A stretch of 64,000 bases of DNA from Cellulomonas sp. Root485. GTDB taxonomy: Bacteria; Actinomycetota; Actinomycetes; Actinomycetales; Cellulomonadaceae. Shown here one piece after another: positions 27,230 to 35,669 of the stretch. The translations under genes and the position numbers were made by a program. Numbering within the stretch: position 1 is the first letter of the stretch; each line of letters begins with the position of its first letter. Below the pieces are notes generated by a model. The model was not told where the DNA came from, ran no database searches, and saw only the letters and a program-made list of their open reading frames with translations. Location: positions 170,995-234,994 of the forward strand of contig NZ_LMFC01000003.1 of assembly GCF_001426705.1 (NCBI RefSeq), read 5' to 3'.

Positions 27230-27976
27230 TCAGTCGAGCAGCGGGGGCGGCGCCTGCAGGTCGTAGGCCCGGAACAGGACCGCGTGCTCGACCCCCATGG
27301 CACGCCCCTGCATCGACGCGATCATCGGGAGCATGTCCTTCGGGGCCGGGTGCCCGGGCAGTCCCGCGAGGTACTCCTCGTGGGCGTCCAGGGACGCGAT
27401 CCCCGCCTGCAGCGCGTCCGCGGTGACCTCCACGCCGTGCGTCGCCCGGGGGTCCCCGCCGACCAGCAGCCAGCGGACCTGCCACGGTTCCAGACCGTCG
27501 GCGAGGAGCTCGGTGAACACCCACCGGTTGCCGGCGTCGCGCACCGCGTCGAGCGTCGCCAGCCCGGCCACGCGATGGTCGGCCATGTTCAGTCCCGCGA
27601 CGAACTCGAGCTCCCAGGACCCGGTGAGCACGACGTCGGGCCGGTACTCGCGGATCCGCCGCGCGACGTCCCGCCGCAGCGGCAGCCCGTACTCGAGCAC
27701 GCCGTCGGGGTGATCCAGGAACTGCACGTCGGTGACGCCGACGGCCGCGGACCCTGTGATCTGCTCCCGGGTGCGGATCTCGCGCGTGCGGTCGGGCGGC
27801 GACGCGTCCATGCCGGCCTCCCCGCGGGTGAGCACCAGGTAGGCGACGTCGACACCGCGAGCGGTCCACATGGCGACGGCGGACGAGGTGCCGTACTCGA
27901 CGTCGTCGGGGTGCGCGACGACGCACAGCACGCGGCGGAACTCGGAGTCCGGCAGTGCCGGCAGCAGATCGGGCAT
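27230..27976 (-). CDS. PIG-L family deacetylase
   Basis: A 248-residue zinc-dependent N-deacetylase of the LmbE/PIG-L family. The metal-binding motif AHPDDVEYG lies near residue 21 and the third ligand histidine is in MADHRVAGLATLD. Actinobacterial members include MshB and Mca of mycothiol metabolism. This one lacks other mycothiol genes nearby, so the substrate is left open. Its stop codon abuts that of the P-type ATPase. The macro-domain gene upstream is 9 bases away, so they are probably one operon. Confidence 0.9.
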   Translation of the reverse strand: MPDLLPALPDSEFRRVLCVVAHPDDVEYGTSSAVAMWTARGVDVAYLVLTRGEAGMDASPPDRTREIRTREQITGSAAVGVTDVQFLDHPDGVLEYGLPLRRDVARRIREYRPDVVLTGSWELEFVAGLNMADHRVAGLATLDAVRDAGNRWVFTELLADGLEPWQVRWLLVGGDPRATHGVEVTADALQAGIASLDAHEEYLAGLPGHPAPKDMLPMIASMQGRAMGVEHAVLFRAYDLQAPPPLLD

Positions 27977-27985
27977 GCCTGGACG

Positions 27986-28528
27986 CTACGCGCGGTCCAG
28001 CTGCGCGCGGAAGGCGTCGAGCGCACCGGCCGAGAAGAGCACGAACCGCACCAGCTCGATGCCCTCCGGGCCTGGGCCACCCGCCGCCACGCCCTCCTGC
28101 CACACCCGGACCGTCCCGACGGCGATCCGCGCGACGTCCTCGACCGCCCAGCCGTACACGCCGGCGCTCACGGCGGGAAAGGCGATGCTCGACGCACCGA
28201 GCTCGACGGCGAGCTCGAGGGGCCGCGCGAAGCAGGAGGACAGCAGGACCGGGTCGGTCTGCCCCCGGTGCCGGTTCGGCCCGACGGTGTGGATCACCCA
28301 CCGGGCGGCGAGGCCGAACCCGGGGGTCGCGACGGCGTCCCCCACGGGGAGCCCGTCCGGCAGCGTGGTCCGGCGCAGCTCCCGGCACGCGGCCAGCAGG
28401 TCCGGCCCGGCGGCGGCGTGGATCGCACCGTCGACTCCCCCGCCCCCGAGCAGGGACGAGTTCGCGGCGTTGACCACGACGTCCACGTCCTGCGTTGTGA
28501 TGTCCCCGAGCACGGCCTCGATCAGCAT
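27986..28528 (-). CDS. Macro-domain ADP-ribose/O-acetyl-ADP-ribose hydrolase
   Basis: A 180-residue macro-domain protein of the YmdB type, which binds ADP-ribose and removes acyl or ADP-ribosyl groups. Marks: VLGDITTQDVDVVVNAANSS, LLGGGGVDGAIHAAAG and IAFPAVSAGVYGW. The start at 28528 gives the usual family N-terminus (MLIEAVLGDIT). A start at 28558 would add ten residues and place the ribosome site inside the hairpin at 28563-28595, which seems less likely. It probably shares a transcript with the PIG-L gene. Confidence 0.88.
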   Translation of the reverse strand: MLIEAVLGDITTQDVDVVVNAANSSLLGGGGVDGAIHAAAGPDLLAACRELRRTTLPDGLPVGDAVATPGFGLAARWVIHTVGPNRHRGQTDPVLLSSCFARPLELAVELGASSIAFPAVSAGVYGWAVEDVARIAVGTVRVWQEGVAAGGPGPEGIELVRFVLFSAGALDAFRAQLDRA

Positions 28529-28562
28529 CTCGCCATCATCGCGGTCGACGCTCGACATGGGT

Positions 28563-28595
28563 AAGGCCCCTCGGACGCTTACTCCGAGGGGCCTT
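28563..28595. terminator. Hairpin A, first of two related stem-loops
   Basis: Arms AAGGCCCCTCGGA (28563-28575) and TCCGAGGGGCCTT (28583-28595) around loop CGCTTAC. It lies just upstream of the macro gene and would end minus-strand transcripts arriving from the gap. A hairpin with the same inner stem and loop stands at 29248-29286. Confidence 0.6.
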
Positions 28596-29247
28596 CACCG
28601 GTTCCCAGGCTACAAGGGGCCCGCGCCCGGACGGGTGAACGACGCGCGCGTCGTCCACATCTTTCGTCCACACCCCTGTGTTTACCGGGCGTTTACGCAG
28701 GTGGACCTGTGGACAAGGGTGTGGGTAAAGCGGTGGACAAAGAAAGGTCCGAGAACCCCTTGTGGCCCCCTACCGAAGCGCGTTAGAAATCTCACATCGA
28801 GATCGACAGATCGAGAACCGCAGGCGAAGGATCCCTCCCGGGGAGACTGAAACCGCAGGTCAGGTGGCCTCTTCGGAGATCGCGTGGACCGGGTCGACGA
28901 CTACCTGGACAGGGCCGGAACCTCGACGCACGGGGCCCTTCGGGGACTCGCGCAGGCGGCGCAGAACGCCCTTCGGGGAGGTGGCGCCGGTGGGGACAGG
29001 CTGTGGATGTCGGACCGACCGGAGAACGGACGACCACATCGTCGTGGTGACACGACGAACCGCGGATGACGACGCGGGGACGTCAAGGACCGGAAGGTAG
29101 CTCGCAGTCGTCCCGCTCGTGGCGGGTCGTCGGTGCCGGAGCCCCTCGGGGTGACCGCGTCGGCGACGAACCAGGTGTCGGGACGTAGCCGCACCGTCAG
29201 CGCGGCGTCGGTCACCGGTCCGCCGGTGACGGAAGACCTGCGAACAC
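28596..29247. other. Gene-poor region with DnaA-box-like cluster
   Basis: Within 28529-29470 I see no convincing gene. At 28651-28740 four DnaA-box-like 9-mers occur: TCGTCCACA at 28651 and 28664 (plus strand), TGTGGACAA at 28708 (perfect TTGTCCACA on the minus strand) and GGTGGACAA at 28732. Further along, a promoter-like pair TTGTGG (28760) and TAGAAA (28784) with an 18-base spacer precedes a weak 61-codon frame at 28884-29069 with GGAG 5 bases before its GTG. Codon bias in that frame fades after about 45 codons. The block is bounded by hairpins at 28563-28595 and 29248-29286. Confidence 0.5.
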
Positions 29248-29286
29248 GAGAGGGCCCCTCGGACGCTTACTCCGAGGGGCCCTCTC
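29248..29286. terminator. Hairpin B, second related stem-loop
   Basis: Arms GAGAGGGCCCCTCGGA (29248-29263) and TCCGAGGGGCCCTCTC (29271-29286) around loop CGCTTAC. The inner 10 bp of the stem and the loop match hairpin A. Confidence 0.65.
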
Positions 29287-29470
29287 CGCATGTCCGGATG
29301 CCCCCCGGGTTCGCCCCGATGCGGGCTGAATCATTTCGGGTGGTATGCCCCTGACCGCTTCCCGGCGTGGCGCCCCTCCTGCTTCGGTATGTTCCGTCGG
29401 GCTCGCGAGGACGCACCGATCTCGCGGGCTTTCGTCTGCCGCGCCATCGCGGCGCGTGGAGGGGAGCGCC

Positions 29471-30115
29471 GTGGTGGCGACGATGTACATGGAGCCTGCC
29501 GACGTGGAACGCCGCGTCACGGTGGGCGGCTGGGTGCTCCGCGGTGTCGGGGTGCTGGTCGTCTGGACGGTGTGGACGTTCCTGGTGGGAGCCGCTCTGC
29601 TCCTGACCGGGAACGGCGGGAAGGCCGCAGGCACGGTGGTCGCGGTCGCGGCGATGCTGGTCGCGCTCGTCCCCACGTGGTTCCTGGTCCGCGCGTCACG
29701 CCCCCGGGCGTGGTTCCTGGGCGGCGCGACGGTGGTCCTCGCCGCGATCGGGATCTTCCTGGGCTCGCTCGGCGGTCCGAGCCTCGCCCAGATGACCGGC
29801 GTGGGTGCGTCGCTGCCCGTGGCCACGGGTGCCCAGCTGCTCACCATCTCGAGCGTCGAGAACACCCTCTGCCTGCAGGAGTGCTCGCAGGTGACGCACC
29901 TGTACGCGGTCATCGACTTCGACGGCGCGAGCTCGCAGGTGGGCGACGGGCTCATGGCCGCGGGGTGGGACGCGCTCGGCGACGGCTCCTACTGCCACGA
30001 CCAGTTCGGCGTCCGCCTGACCGACGTCGCCGACCCGACGATCGCCGACCCGCCGGCACCGCCGCCCGGGATGGACCTGCTGAGCGTCTCGACGAGCCGC
30101 TGCGAGCGCTCCTAG
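29471..30115 (+). CDS. Membrane protein of unknown function
   Basis: A 214-residue protein not recognised as a known family. Three hydrophobic segments occupy about residues 20-100 ([18 protein letters not shown], a second starting at [20 protein letters not shown], and [20 protein letters not shown]). A roughly 100-residue extracytoplasmic domain follows with cysteine pairs ([15 protein letters not shown] and a final SRCERS). The GTG at 29471 follows a GAGGGGAG ribosome site. The stop TAG overlaps the dtd stop on the opposite strand in a shared CTAG. Confidence 0.7.
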   Translation: MVATMYMEPADVERRVTVGGWVLRGVGVLVVWTVWTFLVGAALLLTGNGGKAAGTVVAVAAMLVALVPTWFLVRASRPRAWFLGGATVVLAAIGIFLGSLGGPSLAQMTGVGASLPVATGAQLLTISSVENTLCLQECSQVTHLYAVIDFDGASSQVGDGLMAAGWDALGDGSYCHDQFGVRLTDVADPTIADPPAPPPGMDLLSVSTSRCERS

Positions 30116-30549
30116 GGCTCGGGCACCGACTCCAGCAGGATCGTCACCGGTCCGTCGTTGACCAGCTCGACCGCCATGTCCGCGCCGAACACCCCGGTGG
30201 CCACCTCGAGCCCGCGAGCGCGCAGCGCGTCGACGACGGCCTCGACCAGCGGCTGCGCGACCGGACCGGGCGCCGCGGCGTTCCAGGTGGGCCGGCGACC
30301 CTTGCGGGTGTCGGCGTAGAGCGTGAACTGGCTGACGACGAGTACCGGGGCACCGACGTCGACCGCGCACTGCTCGTCGCGCAGGATGCGCAGCTCGGCG
30401 ATCTTGCGGGCGACCAGCTCGACCTGCGCGGCACCGTCGCCCGGTGTCACGCCGACGAGCGCCACCAGCCCGGGCCGGTCGATCGCGCCGACCACCACTC
30501 CGTCGACCGTCACCGACGCGCGCGTGACGCGCTGGACGACGGCTCTCAT
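30112..30549 (-). CDS. dtd: D-aminoacyl-tRNA deacylase
   Basis: A 145-residue enzyme that hydrolyses D-aminoacyl-tRNAs and glycyl-tRNAAla, protecting translation. Both family signatures are present: [15 protein letters not shown] near residue 73 and NDGPVTI near 131. Length is standard. Its ATG overlaps the stop of the upstream asparaginase gene (ATGA), so it is translationally coupled. Confidence 0.96.
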   Translation of the reverse strand: MRAVVQRVTRASVTVDGVVVGAIDRPGLVALVGVTPGDGAAQVELVARKIAELRILRDEQCAVDVGAPVLVVSQFTLYADTRKGRRPTWNAAAPGPVAQPLVEAVVDALRARGLEVATGVFGADMAVELVNDGPVTILLESVPEP

Positions 30550-31508
30550 GCGCCGAAGGTCGCGACGACCTCGCCGACGGCTCGTCCGTGGCCCAGGACA
30601 GGTGTCAGGGCGACTGCCGCCACGGCTGCGGGATCGACGCCGGCCACCGTGAGCGCGGCCGCGAGGACCGCGGGCCGGGGCCGCGACGACCCGTCGGTGA
30701 TCTTCAGCGCGACCGCACCGCCGTCCGGCAGCCCGGCCGCGTAGACGCCGTCGGCACCGTCCTTGGCGACGAGTCCCGGGACGGCCTCCATGAACCGCGT
30801 GGCGTCCCGCCCGGTGCCGGCGACGTGCCACGGGTGCTCGGACATCGCGCGCCCGGTGCGCCGCGGCAGCCCGTCCCCGGAGGCCAGGAGCGCGAACGAC
30901 CTCGCGAGCCCGCGCAGCGTCGTCGAGAACAGCGGGGCGCCGCAGCCGTCGACCGTCGCCAGCTCGACGGGCACCCCGGTCAGCTCGCCGACCACCTCGC
31001 GCGTGGCCCGCTGGAGCGGGTGCTCCGGGTCGAGGTAGTCCTGCGTGGGCCAGCCGGCCGCGACGCACGTCGCGAGCATCCCGGCGTGCTTGCCGGAGCA
31101 GTTCTGGGTGATCGGCTCGGTGCCGTGCCCGTCCGCTCGCCACTGCCATGCTGCGTCGGCGTCCAGGGGCCAGTCGGGCGTGTTGCGCAGATCGTCGGCG
31201 ACGAGGCCTGCGCCGGCGAGGATCGTGCCGACGACGTCGAGGTGCCCGGGCTCGGCGTTGTGGCTGGCGCACACCAGGGCGAGCTCGGCACCGTCCACGT
31301 CGAGCCCCGCGCGCAGCATCGCGACCGCCTGCAACGGCTTCAGCGACGACCGCGCCCACATCGTGGCGTCGGGGTCACCGAGGGCGAACCGCTCGGACCC
31401 GTCCGGCGCGAGCACCACGACGTGGCCGGCGTGCACCGACTCCACCAGACCGCCGCGCAGCACCCGCGCGAGCGGGACCGCGGCGGCGCCGATGTCCGGC
31501 ACGCTCAC
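30546..31508 (-). CDS. Asparaginase (PF06089, L-asparaginase II family)
   Basis: A 320-residue protein of the Asparaginase_II family found in actinobacteria and Rhizobium. Conserved blocks: [35 protein letters not shown] and [13 protein letters not shown]. It is structurally related to serine beta-lactamase-like folds (S-S-L-K in RSSLK), distinct from E. coli-type asparaginases. It would convert L-asparagine to aspartate and ammonia. The GTG at 31508 overlaps the stop of the DUF2516 gene (GTGA), and its own stop overlaps the dtd start. Confidence 0.88.
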   Translation of the reverse strand: MSVPDIGAAAVPLARVLRGGLVESVHAGHVVVLAPDGSERFALGDPDATMWARSSLKPLQAVAMLRAGLDVDGAELALVCASHNAEPGHLDVVGTILAGAGLVADDLRNTPDWPLDADAAWQWRADGHGTEPITQNCSGKHAGMLATCVAAGWPTQDYLDPEHPLQRATREVVGELTGVPVELATVDGCGAPLFSTTLRGLARSFALLASGDGLPRRTGRAMSEHPWHVAGTGRDATRFMEAVPGLVAKDGADGVYAAGLPDGGAVALKITDGSSRPRPAVLAAALTVAGVDPAAVAAVALTPVLGHGRAVGEVVATFGA

Positions 31509-31849
31509 CAGCCGCCGGAGGGACCGGACGGCCCCCGGGGTCCGCGGCCGCGCCCGCCCGAGTACGGGGTCACGGCGGGCTTCACGTCGACCAGGTACAC
31601 GATCGCGCCGACCGCGGCGAGCAGGGCGAGGAACGACGGGAGGTGCGGCACCCCGGGGATCGGGATGACGCTGAACGACACCGCGGTGGCCACACCGACG
31701 ATCGCGCCCCAGAACCCCTTGGTCCGCTTCCCCGCCTGGGGGAACGCGGTCGCCGGCCGCCGGAGCAGGTCGATCAGCGCCCACAGGCTCAGCCCGAAGA
31801 TGGCGATGTAGAAGACGAAGAAGATGACGACCTGCAGGCTCGCGATCAC
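31505..31849 (-). CDS. DUF2516 membrane protein
   Basis: A 114-residue actinobacterial membrane protein with three hydrophobic segments: VIFFVFYIAIFGLSLWALI, a central GFWGAIVGVATAVSFSVI and LALLAAVGAIVYLVDVKPAV. It has a basic loop and a Gly/Pro/Arg-rich tail. Function unknown. It heads the coupled minus-strand run DUF2516, asparaginase, dtd. Confidence 0.85.
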   Translation of the reverse strand: MIASLQVVIFFVFYIAIFGLSLWALIDLLRRPATAFPQAGKRTKGFWGAIVGVATAVSFSVIPIPGVPHLPSFLALLAAVGAIVYLVDVKPAVTPYSGGRGRGPRGPSGPSGGW

Positions 31850-31868
31850 GGAGCGAGCCTACGAGACA

Positions 31869-32288
31869 TCACGGGACGACGAGCAGGCCCTCGGCGCGCG
31901 CCGCGGCGGCGAGGTGCTCGTCCCACGCGGCGACGACGAGGTCGGGCGAGCGCAGCTCCAGGGCGGACGCGAGGTGCAGGGCGTCGGCGGCGCGCAACGG
32001 GTGCCGGCCGACGAGCGCGGCGGCCGACGTCGCCACGACCTCCTGCAGCTCGAGGACGTGCAGGCCGGGCCACAGCCGCTCCCACGCCGCGAGCGCGGCG
32101 GCGGCGGCCTCGTCGCCGAGCCGTCCCGCGCGCCGGCCGCCGGCGAGCACCGCCCGCACCTCGGCGTCGGCCAGCCGGGACGTGACCACGAGGTCCGCGC
32201 CGTCCCACAGGGCCGCGACCAGCGCGGACCCCGGCTCGGTGACGCACAGCTTCACCAGCGCGCTGGTGTCCAGGTAGACGACCGCCAT
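31869..32288 (-). CDS. PIN-domain ribonuclease toxin (VapC-like)
   Basis: A 139-residue PIN-domain protein. Acidic active-site residues are in place: D7 in VVYLDTSALVK, the glutamate in RLADAEVRAVL, and the aspartate in RAADALHLASAL. VapC toxins cleave tRNA or rRNA when their antitoxin is lost. The antitoxin gene ends one base before this ATG, the usual order for such pairs. Confidence 0.88.
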   Translation of the reverse strand: MAVVYLDTSALVKLCVTEPGSALVAALWDGADLVVTSRLADAEVRAVLAGGRRAGRLGDEAAAAALAAWERLWPGLHVLELQEVVATSAAALVGRHPLRAADALHLASALELRSPDLVVAAWDEHLAAAARAEGLLVVP

Positions 32289-32289
32289 C

Positions 32290-32556
32290 TCAGCGCCGCA
32301 GCCGACGGACCAGGTCCGAGACCCCGCCCTTGGCCGCCGGGGAGCCGCGCTCCGTGGACCGGGCCGGTGGTCGGGGCGCCGCGGCCGGAGTCAGCAGCCC
32401 GTCCCGCTCCAGCCGTGTCAGCAGGTCCGCCGCCTCGATGCCGCTGAGCCGCGCCACGGGGATCCCGCGCTCGGTGATGACCACGTCCTCCCCGCCGCGT
32501 GCGGCCTCGATCCACTGCCTGAGCTCTGCGCGCAACGCGCTGACCGAGACGTCCAC
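32290..32556 (-). CDS. Phd/YefM-type antitoxin (VapB-like)
   Basis: An 88-residue DNA-binding antitoxin. The Phd/YefM N-terminal domain is clear: VSVSALRAELRQWIEAARGG then EDVVITERGIPVARL. A charged, proline-rich C-terminal tail of about 35 residues (ARSTERGSPAAKGG and ending SDLVRRLRR) would wrap the PIN toxin encoded immediately downstream. GTG start. Confidence 0.88.
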   Translation of the reverse strand: MDVSVSALRAELRQWIEAARGGEDVVITERGIPVARLSGIEAADLLTRLERDGLLTPAAAPRPPARSTERGSPAAKGGVSDLVRRLRR

Positions 32557-32624
32557 GCAGCGACCGTACCGAACCCGCCCCGCGCACGGGGGAGGTGGCG
32601 CGCAGGTCGGCGAGCTGTTGGCGG

Positions 32625-33725
32625 TCAGATCTCCGGCAGGGAGTCACGGGCGACCTGCGGGTCGACGTCCGCCGCCTCCAGCAGGTCGACGACCAGCGAG
32701 CGATGCAGCAGCACGAGGCTCTGCACCTGCCAGTCGAGCGCGGCCAGCCGGAACGGGTCCAGCGCCCCGGCGACCGCCAGCAGCTGCGTCCGCGCGCGCT
32801 CGGGGTCCCGGCCCGCACCGAGGGCGGCGGCGAGGTCGTCGGTCGCCCGCGCGGTGGCCTCCACCTGCGCGGCGATCGTGGTCATGTCGTGCGTCTGCGC
32901 CTCGACGGCCGCCAGGCAGCGGCGCGCCAGAACGCGGGCGTTGCGCATGGCGCGGTCGATGAGCACCGCGCCGGCCGCGAGCCCCGCGAGCTCCTCGCGG
33001 TACTTGCGGATCGTCGGGGACACCCGTGCCAGCTCGCCCGCGTTGGTCGCGGTCTCCGACCACTCGTCGAGCGCCGGCTGCGACGCCCGCCCGCGCACCA
33101 GCGCGTCCTCGACGTCGGCCGTCGAGGCCTCCCGGAGCCCGCGCGCGAGGATGCGGAGCACCCCGGCCAGGTCCTCGACCGCCGCACGGGCCAGCGTCCG
33201 GGGGTGCCGACGGGGGTCGCGCGGCGTCAGCAGTGCGACCGCGAGCGCGACCGCGCCACCGATCGCCGCATCGATCCAGCGTCCGAGCGGTCCCCCGGTC
33301 GCCGAGATCGCGGGCAGCCCGACGATGACCAGCGCCTGGACGCCCGCCTGCGTGGTGAGCATCTGCCCGCGGTCGATGAACCGCGCGATGATCGCCGCCA
33401 GGAACAGCACCACGGCCACCTGCCAGGCACCGTTGCCGATGAGGTGCACCAGCAGGTCCCCCAGCGCGACCCCGATCGCCACGCCGACGGCCAGCTCCGC
33501 GACCCGCCGGACCGACCGGTCCGTCGTGAACCCGAGCGCTATCCAGGCGCTGACGGGCGCGAAGAACGGGTACGGGTGCCCGACGGCGTACCGGGCGATC
33601 GCGAACGAGATCGCGGCCGCGACCGACGCCTGCAGGATCGGGAACCACGCGGCCCGTACCCGGGCCCACCCCTGCCGCACCCGCACCTCCATGACCACGC
33701 GAGGACGCGAGTCGGAGGTGCTCAC
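32625..33725 (-). CDS. FUSC-family membrane protein
   Basis: A 366-residue protein with about six N-terminal membrane segments (ASVAAAISFAIARYAVG, PVSAWIALGFTT, VGVAIGVALGDLLVHLIG and others) and a long helical cytoplasmic region from about residue 180, the organisation of FUSC/aromatic-acid-exporter proteins. The GTG at 33725 overlaps the stop of the ygfZ-like gene (GTGA). A second in-frame ATG at 33692 is possible. The substrate is unknown. Confidence 0.82.
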   Translation of the reverse strand: MSTSDSRPRVVMEVRVRQGWARVRAAWFPILQASVAAAISFAIARYAVGHPYPFFAPVSAWIALGFTTDRSVRRVAELAVGVAIGVALGDLLVHLIGNGAWQVAVVLFLAAIIARFIDRGQMLTTQAGVQALVIVGLPAISATGGPLGRWIDAAIGGAVALAVALLTPRDPRRHPRTLARAAVEDLAGVLRILARGLREASTADVEDALVRGRASQPALDEWSETATNAGELARVSPTIRKYREELAGLAAGAVLIDRAMRNARVLARRCLAAVEAQTHDMTTIAAQVEATARATDDLAAALGAGRDPERARTQLLAVAGALDPFRLAALDWQVQSLVLLHRSLVVDLLEAADVDPQVARDSLPEI

Positions 33726-34909
33726 AGGCTCGGGTGCTGCCCCAGGCCGCGGGTCAGAGGGCCGCGGGCGGCGGGCCGGTCGACGGACACACCGTCGCCG
33801 GGCACGATCTGCTCCTGGCCGGCGGCGACCGACCCGGCCTCGGACTCCACGACCAGCTCGGCGTCGCCCGGTACCGACCGCTTCACCACGGCCAGCGCGA
33901 CCGGGCCGAGCTCGTGGTGGCGGGCGACGGTGGTGACCTGTCCAACCACCCGCCCGGGCTCCTGCGAGTCGGCGGTCTTCACGACATCGTGCACGGCCGC
34001 GCCGGGCTCGGGCAGCAGGTGCCCCGAGCCGTCGAGGTGGAGCATCACCAGACGCCGCGGCGGTCGGCCGAGGTTGTGCACGCGCGCCACGGTCTCCTGC
34101 CCGCGGTAGCAGCCCTTGGTCAGGTGCACCGCGGTACGCAGCCAGTCGAGCTCGTGCGGGATGGTCCGGTGGTCGACCTCGTGGGACGCGCGCGGGCGCC
34201 ACGCCTCGACGCGCGCGGCCTCGCTGGCCCACGTGCCGACGAGCGGCCAGCCGGCCGCCTCCCGTGCACGCACCTCCTCGACCAGCCGGTCGCGCGGGAC
34301 CAGGACGAGCCGCCAGTCGCGGTCGGCGCCGGGGTGCTCGTCGTCGGCGGGCCCGTACCGGGTGCCACCGGCCGCCGTGGTGGGCCAGGGGTCCCGCCAG
34401 GTGATCGGCTCGTCGGGCGTGCCCTCCGCGTCGACGGGCTCGCCGATCGCGGCCCACGCGTCGGTCGCGTCGACGATCTCGACCCGCAGCATGAACTTCA
34501 TGCGGTTCAGCCACGCGGCCAGCCCGATCGGCGTCTCGGTGACGAGCCAGGTGGTCGCACCGTCGTCGACGACGCCCGCGGCGTGCTCGACGTGCCCCTG
34601 CGGGCTGAGCACCAGCAGCTCGGTCGAGGTCCGCGGCGCCAGCGCGGTCAGCTCCTGCGAGGTGATGGAGTTCAGCCAGGTCAGCCGGTCCGGGCCGGTC
34701 ACGGTGACGACGCCCAGGTGCGACTGGTCCACCACGGCACCGCCGCGGGACAGCGCGCGCTGCTCGGCCGTCGGGTCGCCGTAGTGCCACGCGACCCCGT
34801 CGTCGGGGCCGGAACCCCGGACCGCTCCTCGGCGCGCCAGCAGCGGGCTGACGTGCCGCGGGGGCTCGCCGTGGGCCGAGGGGGTCTCGACGGGTGCGTC
34901 GGTGGTCAT
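33722..34909 (-). CDS. YgfZ/GcvT-domain protein (folate-binding, Fe-S repair)
   Basis: A 395-residue member of the YgfZ family. The diagnostic motif KGCYRGQETVARVHNLG is present near residue 270; its cysteine and folate-binding GcvT-like domain help assemble or repair Fe-S clusters in enzymes such as MiaB. The N-terminus resembles the glycine-cleavage T-protein fold without its catalytic set. It is coupled to the upstream nitrobindin-like gene (ATGA at 34906-34909) and the downstream FUSC gene. Confidence 0.92.
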   Translation of the reverse strand: MTTDAPVETPSAHGEPPRHVSPLLARRGAVRGSGPDDGVAWHYGDPTAEQRALSRGGAVVDQSHLGVVTVTGPDRLTWLNSITSQELTALAPRTSTELLVLSPQGHVEHAAGVVDDGATTWLVTETPIGLAAWLNRMKFMLRVEIVDATDAWAAIGEPVDAEGTPDEPITWRDPWPTTAAGGTRYGPADDEHPGADRDWRLVLVPRDRLVEEVRAREAAGWPLVGTWASEAARVEAWRPRASHEVDHRTIPHELDWLRTAVHLTKGCYRGQETVARVHNLGRPPRRLVMLHLDGSGHLLPEPGAAVHDVVKTADSQEPGRVVGQVTTVARHHELGPVALAVVKRSVPGDAELVVESEAGSVAAGQEQIVPGDGVSVDRPAARGPLTRGLGQHPSL

Positions 34910-35490
34910 CAGGCCTCGTCGTCGGTGAGGGCCTCGACGCGCGCGAGGCGGCCGGAGGCGTAGGACTGCATGGGATGACCGAACGCGGCGATGTCGTGCG
35001 CCCACATGAGCTCGCCGTTGACCAGGCCGTAGAGGCGCTTCCCGGCACTGACGTCGGCACCGGAGGCGGTGCGCACGATGGCGTCGCTCACCAGGTCGAT
35101 GCGGCCCTTGCCGACCGCTCCGATGTAGACGGCGACGTGCCCCGACGGGTCGGCGACCAGGAGCTCGACGGCGTGCTGGTCCTCGGTGAGACCCCAGTCG
35201 GCGGGCCGCTCGGGCGGGATGCGCCAGTAGCCGGACTCCGTCTGCCAGACGGGAGCGGGCGGCTCGTCCTCGAGCGCCGCGGTCGTGGACGGTGCCACGA
35301 TCAGCCGGATCGTCGACGTGTACGACAGGTACGGCCCGCCGTCGCTGGCGATGACGATCTCCTGCGTGAACGTCGCCTCGTCGATCCCGGGGTAGTCGAC
35401 GACTCCCTCACCGCGCCACGTGCCTACGAGCCAGGCCAGCGGGTAGACCTCGGGAGCGAGGCCGTCGGGGTCGGGCAGGACGAACGGCAC
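34909..35490 (-). CDS. Nitrobindin-like haem-binding beta-barrel (FABP family)
   Basis: A 193-residue protein of the THAP4/nitrobindin-like family. The N-terminal barrel motif is PLAWLVGTWRGEGVVDYPG and later strands include GGPYLSYTSTIRLI and ESGYWRIPPE. The proximal histidine of nitrobindins is probably the late one in WAHDIAAFGHP. Nitrobindins bind ferric haem and isomerise peroxynitrite; whether this one does is untested. It is co-transcribed with the ygfZ-like gene. Confidence 0.88.
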   Translation of the reverse strand: MPFVLPDPDGLAPEVYPLAWLVGTWRGEGVVDYPGIDEATFTQEIVIASDGGPYLSYTSTIRLIVAPSTTAALEDEPPAPVWQTESGYWRIPPERPADWGLTEDQHAVELLVADPSGHVAVYIGAVGKGRIDLVSDAIVRTASGADVSAGKRLYGLVNGELMWAHDIAAFGHPMQSYASGRLARVEALTDDEA

Positions 35491-35521
35491 AGCAGGCCTC
35501 CCGGTCTGTCAGAGGGTGACG

Positions 35522-35629
35522 TCAGCGCTGGCCCTTGTAGAGCCGGTACACGACGAAGACGGAGAACCAGCCGATCACCAGCGTCGCCGCGACCAGCAGG
35601 CCGATGAAGAAGATCTCGAGCCCAGTCAT
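35522..35629 (-). CDS. 35-residue single-span membrane peptide
   Basis: A short frame with ATG at 35629 and TGA at 35522-35524 encodes MTGLEIFFIGLLVAATLVIG then WFSVFVVYRLYKGQR. One clean transmembrane span is followed by a basic C-terminal YRLYKGQR. It sits between the nitrobindin-like gene (31 bases away) and the divergent DsrE gene. Codon third positions are almost all G or C, which supports expression. I do not assign a function. Confidence 0.7.
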   Translation of the reverse strand: MTGLEIFFIGLLVAATLVIGWFSVFVVYRLYKGQR

Positions 35630-35669
35630 GCTGACGATCCTAACGAGCGCACACCCCTAACCTGTTCCG

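Noticed and set aside
28884..29069. Short frame of 61 codons with a fair ribosome site
   Set aside because: Codon bias weakens in its second half, no family is recognised, and an overlapping minus-strand frame is equally plausible; mentioned only in the region entry.
28596..29247. oriC or a known structural RNA (RNase P, tmRNA, SRP RNA)
   Set aside because: No dnaA or dnaN is adjacent, and I could not find the conserved cores of those RNAs on either strand.
32290..32556. Relating the antitoxin to an adjacent regulatory gene rather than a toxin
   Set aside because: The one-base gap to the PIN gene and the Phd/YefM N-terminus make the toxin-antitoxin pairing far more likely.
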